Below, one piece after another: positions 1-6,571 of a stretch of DNA of 64,000 nucleotides (positions are counted from its first letter, which is position 1; every line of letters starts with the position of its first letter). Location of the stretch: NCBI RefSeq assembly GCF_026460985.1, contig NZ_JAPKNM010000056.1:1-64000 (forward strand). Reading direction: 5' to 3'. The stretch comes from Sphingomonas sp. (GTDB lineage: Bacteria > Pseudomonadota > Alphaproteobacteria > Sphingomonadales > Sphingomonadaceae). The notes beneath the pieces are model-generated. The model was not told the origin of the DNA. It saw only the letters and a list, made by a program, of their open reading frames with translations, and made no database searches. Both the position numbers and the translations under genes were made by a program.

Positions 1-327
1 CGCCGTGGCAAGACACCACAAGGCGAAGCAGATGGCATAGGGATATTTCACGCCATAGCGGTCGACGATCCACCCCATCGGGATCTGCATCAGCGCATAG
101 GACCAGAAGAACGCCGCGCCGACGAAGCCGCGATCGGCGTCCGACATCGCGAAATGCGCGATGAACTGGCGATCGGCCAGCGCCGAGGAAATGCTCGTCC
201 GGTCGAAATAGGCGATGAGCACGCCGACGGTGAGCAGTGCCAATACGCCCCAGGGCGCGGACCCCGACGTCGCGGAGTCCGCCTCTTTCTCGGCTTCGGG
301 CGTCGTCGGGACCGCCAGACTGCTCAT
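1..327 (-). CDS. MFS transporter, ACS (anion:cation symporter) type, 3' end outside window
   Basis: This is the first 109 codons of a major facilitator transporter whose remainder lies beyond the left edge. After a soluble N-terminal tail of about 25 residues comes a first membrane helix (GVLALLTVGVLIAYFDR), then a second helix leading into QIPMGWIVDRYGVK, the loop 2-3 motif typical of the ACS family that imports organic anions such as aromatic or sugar acids. It is the last visible gene of a minus-strand series and starts 11 bp after the stop of the amidohydrolase gene, so it probably belongs to the same operon and imports the pathway's substrate. The substrate is inferred from context only. 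Confidence 0.85.
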   Translation of the reverse strand, partial: MSSLAVPTTPEAEKEADSATSGSAPWGVLALLTVGVLIAYFDRTSISSALADRQFIAHFAMSDADRGFVGAAFFWSYALMQIPMGWIVDRYGVKYPYAICFALWCLATA

Positions 328-338
328 CGAATCTCTCC

Positions 339-1214
339 TCAGACGGCGCGCGCTGCGGGCGTCTCTGCCGCCAGTTTCGGGTACAGGGTCATTGCGGTCT
401 TGCCGAATATCCACGCGCGGTCCGCGCTCGACAATGTCGCAAGGCGATCGTTCGCGGTGGCCAGGATCTCGCCGAGCGTGCCTTCGGACGTCGGATAGTT
501 CGATCCCCACGCCATGCGATGGGCACCGAAGCGCTCGACCAGCTTGGGGAACAGCGTCTCGGGTGTGGCCGCGCCCTTGCGCGAATCGCCCATGATCCGC
601 GGGGTGAGCTTGAGGTAGATGCTCTCGATCGGCACCAGATCGAACAGGCTCCGGGCGTTCGCATAGGGCGGGCCATCGGTCACGTCGGGGCGGCCGAGAT
701 GGTCGAGGATGATCGGCACGTCCGGGAAGCGCTTCGCCAGCGCGGCGACCGCGCCGAGGCCGACCGGACCGGTCTGGATGCTCATGGTGAGCCCCAATTC
801 GCCCAGCAGCTCCCAGGCCGGATAGGCGCGCGGATCGTCGAGCTCGCTGGCATCGAATTCCTTGGTGCTGCCGCCGGTGAACACGCGCAGCCCCGAAAGC
901 CCCTTGTCCACCCATCGGCGGATCGTCGGCACCGCGTCGGGCGCGAGCACGTCGACCGATCCGACCGCGATCAGCCGGTCGGGATAGAGATTGCAGGCAT
1001 CGACGACATAGGAATTGTCGAAGCCGTAGGTGGTGGAGGAATGGACCACCGCCGCCTTGTCGACCCCGGCCGCGTCCATCTGGGCGATCAGCGTCTCGAC
1101 CGTGCTCGGCCGCTCCTGCGACCAGTCGGACCGCTTGCCGAACAGCGGCGCGGGCGGATAGCGGCCCTCGTCGTCCGAGATGACGTGCGGATGGATGTCG
1201 ATGGTGGCGGCCAT
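339..1214 (-). CDS. Amidohydrolase-2 family TIM-barrel hydrolase (LigI / lactonase-like)
   Basis: A 291-residue amidohydrolase of the family that includes 2-pyrone-4,6-dicarboxylate lactonase (LigI) and sugar lactonases. The N-terminal H-x-H is seen as DIHPHV (His8, His10), and a later strand carries ILDHLGRPD. At the C-terminal strand, where most members have G-[ST]-D-[WY]-P with a catalytic Asp, this protein reads AWGSNYP, with Asn instead. It sits between ligJ and the MFS gene, consistent with lactone hydrolysis in an aromatic-acid route. The role is inferred; a different ring-opening or decarboxylating reaction on a related acid is possible. The start ATG follows a plausible GGAG-like sequence. 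Confidence 0.8.
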   Translation of the reverse strand: MAATIDIHPHVISDDEGRYPPAPLFGKRSDWSQERPSTVETLIAQMDAAGVDKAAVVHSSTTYGFDNSYVVDACNLYPDRLIAVGSVDVLAPDAVPTIRRWVDKGLSGLRVFTGGSTKEFDASELDDPRAYPAWELLGELGLTMSIQTGPVGLGAVAALAKRFPDVPIILDHLGRPDVTDGPPYANARSLFDLVPIESIYLKLTPRIMGDSRKGAATPETLFPKLVERFGAHRMAWGSNYPTSEGTLGEILATANDRLATLSSADRAWIFGKTAMTLYPKLAAETPAARAV

Positions 1215-1351
1215 TCCTGCTCCTGTGCCGTGCCGATCGGGCGTTGCGATCGGCGCGCCTCGATTTCAGGATCTGGGTGTCGATCAGATCAGAGGGCGGG
1301 AACAGTCGAACTTCCGTGCCAGGCCATAAGTTTAGGGTGCGGCAACCTCCA

Positions 1352-1379
1352 AAGCCCCTCCCCTTCAGGGGAGGGGCTT
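1352..1379. repeat. Perfect 12-bp hairpin between ligJ and the amidohydrolase gene
   Basis: Twelve-base arms (AAGCCCCTCCCC and its complement) flank a 4-base loop. It lies in the 172-bp gap between two minus-strand genes. No T-run follows on the minus strand, so it may attenuate or stabilise the transcript 3' end rather than terminate it. It resembles the GC-rich palindromes elsewhere in the window. Confidence 0.7.
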
Positions 1380-1386
1380 CCACTTT

Positions 1387-2409
1387 TCAGAGGCCCCGCG
1401 CCTTCAGCAGCGCGTCGAGACGCGGATAGACCCGGCGGGCGTTGCCCTCATAAATCTTATGCCGGTCCGTTTCGCTCAGCGGCAGCGCGTCGACATATTT
1501 CCGGGTGTCGTCGAAATACTCGCCGGTGTTCGGATCGCGCCCGCGCACCGCGCCGATCATCTCCGAACCGAACAGCACATTGTCCGCCGGGATCACCTTG
1601 GTGAGCAATTCGACGCCGGGGAGATGGTAGACGCAGGTATCGAAGAAGATATTGTCGAGCAGCCCTTCGAGCGGCCGATCGACCATCTCGAGCGACATGC
1701 CGCGATACCGCCCCCAATGATAGGGAACCGCGCCGCCGCCGTGCGGGATGACCAGGCGCAGCGTCGGGAAATCCTTGAACAGGTCCGACTGGAGGATCTG
1801 CATGAACACCGAGGTATCCGCGTTGAGATAATGCGCGCCGGTGCCGTGGAAGTTCGGATTGCACGAGGCGGCGACGTGCACCATGCCCGGCACGTCGAGA
1901 TCGCACATCGCCTCGAACAAAGGATACCATTCGCGATCGGTGAAGGGCTTGCCCGTCCAATAGCCGCCGGTCGGGTCCGGATTCACGTTCACCCCGACAA
2001 AGCCCAGTTCCTCGACGCAGCGGCGTAGCTCGGGCACGCTGTTGGCGGGCGGCACGCCCGGCGATTGCGGCAGCATGCACACCGGCACGAAATTGTCGGG
2101 ATACATCCGAGTGACGCGGTGGACGAGATCGTTGGAGATCGTCGCCCATTCGAGGCTGGTGCGCTCGTTGCCGAGATGGTGGCTCATCAGCCCGGCGATG
2201 GGAGAGAACAGCGTCAGGTCGCTGCCGCGATCCTGCTGGAGCCTGAGCTGGCCCTTCTCGATGCCCTCGCGGATCGCATCGTCGCTCACATGCGCGTCGG
2301 TGACCTTGGGCGCATTGGCGGGATCGTCGGCGAACGCGACCTGCTTCGTCCGGAAGTCGCGGAACGACTGGGGGACGGTGGTGTAATGCCCGTGGCAATC
2401 GATGATCAT
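1387..2409 (-). CDS. ligJ: 4-oxalomesaconate hydratase (LigJ-type)
   Basis: The 340-residue product matches the size and layout of LigJ, the zinc-dependent amidohydrolase-fold enzyme that hydrates 4-oxalomesaconate in protocatechuate 4,5-cleavage and gallate degradation. Visible residues are MIIDCHGH (His6 and His8), MVHVA (His178), the IPHGGGAVPYHWGR block near 221-235, and GSEMIGAVRG with Glu283. These agree with the His/His/His/Glu metal site I recall for LigJ. The C-terminal YEGNARRVYPRL is also typical. It starts 36 bp after the decarboxylase-like gene. No ring-cleavage dioxygenase (ligAB, desB) is in the window, so the upstream steps lie elsewhere or the substrate differs. Related ACMSD-type decarboxylases are the main alternative. 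Confidence 0.85.
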   Translation of the reverse strand: MIIDCHGHYTTVPQSFRDFRTKQVAFADDPANAPKVTDAHVSDDAIREGIEKGQLRLQQDRGSDLTLFSPIAGLMSHHLGNERTSLEWATISNDLVHRVTRMYPDNFVPVCMLPQSPGVPPANSVPELRRCVEELGFVGVNVNPDPTGGYWTGKPFTDREWYPLFEAMCDLDVPGMVHVAASCNPNFHGTGAHYLNADTSVFMQILQSDLFKDFPTLRLVIPHGGGAVPYHWGRYRGMSLEMVDRPLEGLLDNIFFDTCVYHLPGVELLTKVIPADNVLFGSEMIGAVRGRDPNTGEYFDDTRKYVDALPLSETDRHKIYEGNARRVYPRLDALLKARGL

Positions 2410-2445
2410 GACGGCTCCAGATGAATGCTTGGCGGATGCGGAAGG

Positions 2446-3438
2446 TCAGACGCGCTCGGCGACCTTCTCGGGATCGACGAACAACTCGTCCATCGACATG
2501 CGGCGCGGGATCAATCCCTGGTCGAACGCGGTCTTCTCGAGCGCCTCGATCGTCGCGCGATTGGCCTCGATGCCATAAGGCAGCGGGTCGGCGCCGACGA
2601 TCTGCTGGAGCTTGCGATACTTGTCCGCGCCCGCGCCGCTGGCCTCGCCCGAGTTGAGCTTTGCGACCCATTCGTCCTTCGCGCGGAGGAAGGCGTCGTA
2701 GATCGATTTCGCGACCCAGGGATGCGCCTCGAGGACCGAATCCTTGACCACGATCGTGCCGTGCATCGGATAGACGCCGGTGCGACGGTAGTAGTCGGCC
2801 TCGAGTTCCTCTGCATTGGGAAACAGGTCGGGATAGTCCGCCTCGACCTCCTGCCAACCGCCGGTCGGCGCGCCGGTGCGGCCGATGCCCGCCGCCGCAT
2901 CGAAGCCGGCGACGATCTCGCCCTTCGCCATCATCTCGGCGAGGCTGGTGCCCTGGGGTGCGTGGATGACGTTGGGCGGGAGCACGAGCTGGGTCACATG
3001 CTCCTCGTCGTCGACCACCCAGGTGATCCTGGAATTGTCGACGCCGAACTCGTCGATCAGCACCTGGCGCGTCCACACGCCGGTCGTCACCGAATAGGCC
3101 CGCACGCCGGCCTTCCTGCCCTCCAGGTCCTTCGGCGTCCGGATCCCCGCGTCCGGGCGCACCAGCAGCCCCGCATGGTGGAAGCGGCGCACGACGAAGA
3201 TCGGCAGCGCCTTGAACGGCCGGCCATAAGCGCGCGCGGCGATATAGGTGGTCGGCGCGATCTCGCATACGTCGAACTCGACGTCGCGCACCATCCGGCG
3301 GAACGCGCCGATCTGCGGCTTGACGGTGACGATCTCGGCTTCGACTCCCTCGATCGGGATCGATCCGTCGCGGATCGCGGATGTGTGCGGATGCTCGGCA
3401 ACCGCGATCTTGAGGGGCACTTTTCCGGCCACGGCCAT
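2446..3438 (-). CDS. 4,5-dihydroxyphthalate decarboxylase-like / solute-binding-fold protein
   Basis: A protein of about 330 residues with the periplasmic-binding-protein-like fold of the Pht5 / 4,5-dihydroxyphthalate decarboxylase family: PLKIAVAEHPHTSAIRDGS at the start, an AxxYGRPFKALPIFVVRRFHH segment, then DLEGRKAGVRAYS. It has no signal peptide with this start, which fits a cytoplasmic enzyme rather than a transporter-binding protein. The frame stays open to 3630, but a TATAAT element on this strand at 3640-3635 would lie inside that extension, so I use the ATG at 3438. AGGAG is only 2 bases before this ATG, so the GTG two codons downstream (3432) is a real alternative. It is first in the operon with ligJ. 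In known pathways the family yields protocatechuate. Confidence 0.7.
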   Translation of the reverse strand: MAVAGKVPLKIAVAEHPHTSAIRDGSIPIEGVEAEIVTVKPQIGAFRRMVRDVEFDVCEIAPTTYIAARAYGRPFKALPIFVVRRFHHAGLLVRPDAGIRTPKDLEGRKAGVRAYSVTTGVWTRQVLIDEFGVDNSRITWVVDDEEHVTQLVLPPNVIHAPQGTSLAEMMAKGEIVAGFDAAAGIGRTGAPTGGWQEVEADYPDLFPNAEELEADYYRRTGVYPMHGTIVVKDSVLEAHPWVAKSIYDAFLRAKDEWVAKLNSGEASGAGADKYRKLQQIVGADPLPYGIEANRATIEALEKTAFDQGLIPRRMSMDELFVDPEKVAERV

Positions 3439-3828
3439 TTCTCCTGAACAGGGCTGCACGGCGATGGCACCGGGGGTCACCTTGCCGCGCTTCGCCGCCG
3501 AACAGCGCCGGAAGCCCGCGAGGGTCAATAAGCCCGCAGCAAATCCTGCCGACCGCCACGCAATTCCTATCGCCGTTCGCTCGTGCGCGCGCAGCCGAGC
3601 CTCCTGACCCGAGACATAGAAGCGCTGCACTGCATTATAAGTTTTGCGTACAATTTAGTGATAGAAGCGTTGTGCTAAGCCGAGTCGCATTTCGACTCCG
3701 CACATCTCATTCTTATGGACTACAAAGAGGGAAATCAGGGCAATCACTCCTAGGAAACACCAAGAATCTTGCAGCTTCCCAAGTGATCAGTTTCTGCTAT
3801 TGCTCCACTCAGGAGAGGAGCAAAGATA
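3439..3828. promoter_or_regulatory. Divergent control region: -10 element, repeated site and palindrome
   Basis: This 390-bp gap separates the catabolic operon (minus) from its probable LysR regulator (plus). I see TATAAT on the minus strand (3640-3635) with no good -35, which suits an activated promoter. Two direct repeats of ATAGAAGCG followed by [CT]TG[CT][AG]C start at 3617 and 3662, 45 bp apart and flanking that -10. A 6-bp inverted repeat GAGTCG-N5-CGACTC lies at 3683-3699. The LysR gene has an AGGAGAGGAG ribosome binding site just before its ATG. Which element binds the regulator is inference. Confidence 0.5.
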
Positions 3829-5064
3829 ATGGATACCGCCCCGGCCGGCGTCGCCGCGTCCCTGAGTTTCCGCCAGCTCAAGCTGTTCGAGAGCGTCGGC
3901 CGCCTCAACAGCGTCCGCAGGGCTTCGGAAGAATGCAACCTGTCGCAGCCGGCGGTCACGCAGTCGCTTGCCAAGCTCGAGCAGCAGATCGGCGCCTCGA
4001 TGCTCGAGCGGCGCGCCAGCGGCAGCTACCTCAACGAGCTGGGCGAGATCTTCCATCGCCGCACCACGCGGATGTTCGCGTTGATCGAGCGCGCCTTGGT
4101 GGACCTGGGCGTGCCGGGCGGCGCATCGGCCGCGCCGGTGATCGCGCGCCGCATCTCGCGCTCGCAGGCCCGCAGCCTGATTGCGATCGTCGACGGCGGC
4201 TCCTTCTCGCAGGCGGCGCAGTCGCTGGGCCTCTCGCAGGCCTCGCTCCAACGCGCGGCGCGCGATCTCGAGAGCAACGTCAAGAAATCGCTCTACTACC
4301 GCACCGCCGCCGGCGTGATGGTGACGCCGGCGGGGAGCGAGTTCGGCCGCAAGATCAAGCTCGCCGCGCAGGAAGTCGAATGGGGTATTCGCGAGATCGA
4401 GACGGCGCGCGGCAATTTCGCCAGCCAGATCGCGATCGGCGCGCTGCCGTTCGGCGGCAGCGTACTGCTGGCGTCGGTGCTCGACGAGTTCGTCGCGTCG
4501 CACCGCAACGCCGATGTGAAGATCATCAACGAGAGCGCGTCGGAGATGCTCAACCGCCTGCGCGCGGGCGAAGTCGATTTCGTCATCGGCCTAGTGCAGG
4601 AGACGCTCGCCGAGGATCTCGTCAACGAGGCGCTGGGCGAGACGCCTTATGCCATCGTCGCGCGGCGCGGACACAAATTGCTGCGCCAGGGCAAGGTCAC
4701 GGTCGAGGACCTGCTCGAATATGACTGGGTGGTCGGCACCGAAGGCGCCAGCCGCCGCGCCTGTTTCGAGCGGCTGTTCGGTGGCCGCGCGCCCAAGGCG
4801 TCGATCGCGACCTGCGTGCTTCCCGTGATCCGGCACCTGCTCGCGCGCAGCGACCGGCTGACGCTGATGACTTCCTACGAGTTGATGCACGAGGACGGCA
4901 CGCTGGTGCCGCTGAACTTCGGCCCGATCGAGCCGTCGCCCTCGATCGGCATCACCATGCGTTCCAACTGGCTGCCGACGCAGATCCACCTCGACTTCAT
5001 CGAGCTGCTTCGCCGCAACGTCGCGGGGAACGCCGTGAAGCCGGTGCTGCGCGAGGTCGGCTGA
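3829..5064 (+). CDS. LysR-family regulator with two tandem HTH domains
   Basis: The 411-residue protein is about 100 residues longer than a usual LysR regulator because it carries two LysR-type winged helices. The first spans about 14-75 (LSFRQLKLFESV ... SQPAVTQSLAKLEQQIG ... LNELGEIF). The second spans about 108-170 (SRSQARSLIAIVDGGSFSQAA ... SQASLQRAARDLE ... MVTPAGSEFG). The second is closer to the canonical pattern. A periplasmic-binding-like effector domain follows from about 200 (IAIGALPFGGSVLLASVLDEF). It is transcribed divergently from the decarboxylase-ligJ operon, the usual arrangement of a LysR activator and its target, so it probably senses a pathway intermediate. Confidence 0.9.
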   Translation: MDTAPAGVAASLSFRQLKLFESVGRLNSVRRASEECNLSQPAVTQSLAKLEQQIGASMLERRASGSYLNELGEIFHRRTTRMFALIERALVDLGVPGGASAAPVIARRISRSQARSLIAIVDGGSFSQAAQSLGLSQASLQRAARDLESNVKKSLYYRTAAGVMVTPAGSEFGRKIKLAAQEVEWGIREIETARGNFASQIAIGALPFGGSVLLASVLDEFVASHRNADVKIINESASEMLNRLRAGEVDFVIGLVQETLAEDLVNEALGETPYAIVARRGHKLLRQGKVTVEDLLEYDWVVGTEGASRRACFERLFGGRAPKASIATCVLPVIRHLLARSDRLTLMTSYELMHEDGTLVPLNFGPIEPSPSIGITMRSNWLPTQIHLDFIELLRRNVAGNAVKPVLREVG

Positions 5065-5184
5065 CCTCGAATCGCTCGCACTTCGCAACGAGAATTTATA
5101 GCCCGCGTCGCGGATATTCGCCTTGCGCGCGATCCGCGCGGCTAGGATGGGAGAATGGTTCAGTCCTGAAACGAGGTAGCAAGC

Positions 5185-5631
5185 ATGGTACGTGCGCTGG
5201 GTTCGATTGTGGCAGTAGCGGCGCTGACTCTGGTCGCGGCATGCTCGGGCGGTTCCGCCGAGAATCCGCGCGAGGCCAAGTTCAAGGCGATCGCCAAGGC
5301 GAACAAGGCGATCGGCGAGGAGCTCAAGAAGGACGCGCCGTCGGTCGAGCTGGTCGCGGCCAATGCGAAGACCCTCGACGGTCTCGCCCGGGAACTGCCC
5401 GGCTGGTTCCCCGGCGCCACCGGCCCCGAGCCCGGCATCGAGACCGAGGCCAAGCCCGACATCTGGCAGAAGCCCACCGAGTTCAAGGCCGCCGCCGCCA
5501 AGTTCGCAGCCGCGACCGGCGTGCTCCAGGCGGCAGCCGCCACGGGCGACGTCGCGCAGGTCAAGGCCGCGGCGGCGGGCGTCGGCCCGGCGTGCAAGGG
5601 ATGCCATGACAGTTTCCGGCTGAAGAAATGA
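5185..5631 (+). CDS. Class II cytochrome c (cytochrome c'-like) lipoprotein
   Basis: A 148-residue electron carrier. The N-terminus has a signal peptide ending in a lipobox (LTLVAAC, lipidated Cys about 20), and the only haem motif, CKGCH, is near the C-terminus, as in cytochrome c' / c-556 four-helix bundles. The middle is Ala/Lys-rich helix with the WFPGATGPE and DIWQKPTEF segments typical of the family. Its stop overlaps the start of a cytochrome b561 gene (ATGA), so the two are translationally coupled and probably form a periplasm-to-membrane electron transfer pair. GAGGT about 10 bp before the ATG is the likely ribosome binding site. The physiological partner is not visible. Confidence 0.88.
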   Translation: MVRALGSIVAVAALTLVAACSGGSAENPREAKFKAIAKANKAIGEELKKDAPSVELVAANAKTLDGLARELPGWFPGATGPEPGIETEAKPDIWQKPTEFKAAAAKFAAATGVLQAAAATGDVAQVKAAAAGVGPACKGCHDSFRLKK

Positions 5632-6344
5632 GCGAGGGACCCGAGCCCCCCCTCCCGCCCGCTGCCGAGCCTGCCGGCGCGCCGGCGAACGATCCGGAGC
5701 CCATGGACGTGAAGCTGTGGGACCTGCCGGTGCGGCTGGTCCATTGGGGCTTCGCGCTGCTGCTTCCCGCCATGTGGGCGACCGCCGAGTTCGGCCAGAT
5801 GCCCGTGCATCGCGTCCTGGGCTATGTCGCGCTCGGGCTGCTGCTCTTCCGGCTCTATTGGGGCGTCGCGGGCAGCAGCACCGCGCGCTTCGCGTCGTTC
5901 GTGCGCGGGCCGGGCGCAGTGATCCGCTACCTGCGCGCTGGCGTGCCGGTGGTGGGGCACAATCCGCTAGGCGCGCTGAGCGTGATCGCCCTGCTCGGCC
6001 TGCTCGGCCTCCAGATCGGCCTCGGCCTGTTCGCGCAGGACAGCGACGGCCTGTTCGCCGGGCCGCTCGCCGCGCTGGTGGGCTACGAGACCTCCGATGC
6101 GGCAACCGAATGGCACGAAACGGTCTTCAACATCCTGCTCGGCTTCGTCGTGCTGCACATCGCGGCGGTGCTGTTCTATCTCGTCGTCAGGCGCGACAAT
6201 CTGGTCCGCCCGATGGTGACCGGTCGCAAGCGGATGGCGGTATCCGAGCTGCCGGAAATGGGGTCGCTCGCGCGTGCGCTGATCGGCGTGGCGGGGAGCG
6301 GCACGATCACGCTGTGGATCGCGGCCGGGGCGCCGCTGCCTTAG
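5628..6344 (+). CDS. Cytochrome b561 domain membrane protein
   Basis: A 238-residue di-haem b-type cytochrome. After a proline-rich cytosolic tail of about 25 residues comes VKLWDLPVRLVHWGFALLL, the signature of the Ni/Fe-hydrogenase-type b561 family, with haem-ligand histidines in VRLVHW, PVHRVLG, ATEWHETVF and VVLHIAAV. Four to five membrane helices are apparent. Its ATG overlaps the stop of the cytochrome c' gene. The family shuttles electrons between the quinone pool or a c-type cytochrome and a substrate enzyme; the direction cannot be read here. Confidence 0.88.
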   Translation: MSEGPEPPLPPAAEPAGAPANDPEPMDVKLWDLPVRLVHWGFALLLPAMWATAEFGQMPVHRVLGYVALGLLLFRLYWGVAGSSTARFASFVRGPGAVIRYLRAGVPVVGHNPLGALSVIALLGLLGLQIGLGLFAQDSDGLFAGPLAALVGYETSDAATEWHETVFNILLGFVVLHIAAVLFYLVVRRDNLVRPMVTGRKRMAVSELPEMGSLARALIGVAGSGTITLWIAAGAPLP

Positions 6345-6368
6345 GATCTCGATGGGTTCAGCGACTAT

Positions 6369-6490
6369 CCGTTCGTGCTGAGCTTGTCGAAGCACCGTTC
6401 TTCCTCGGCCCGGCGGGAAAAAGGACGGCCCCCTTCGACGCCACCTGCGGCGTCGCTCAGAGCAGGCTTCGACAAACTCAGGGCGAACGG
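6369..6490. repeat. Paired inverted repeat in a convergent gap
   Basis: Two 25-base arms, 6369-6393 and 6466-6490, form a near-perfect inverted repeat around a 72-bp spacer that itself contains CG-rich complementary stretches. The core GCTTCGACAAACTCAG belongs to a repeat type common between genes in sphingomonads. It fills the gap between the b561 gene and the converging TonB receptor gene and probably serves both as a 3'-end hairpin. Confidence 0.8.
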
Positions 6491-6571
6491 GTTTAGCGGA
6501 TCAACGCGACCCCAAAGAAGAACGCCCCCCGGCATAAGCCGAGGGGCGCAGTTGCGCGGGGAAGGAAACGA

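Noticed and set aside
3439-3630. N-terminal extension of the decarboxylase-like protein to an ATG at 3630
   Set aside because: A TATAAT on the same strand lies at 3640-3635, too close to allow a transcript covering that ATG, and the extension has no homology-like features.
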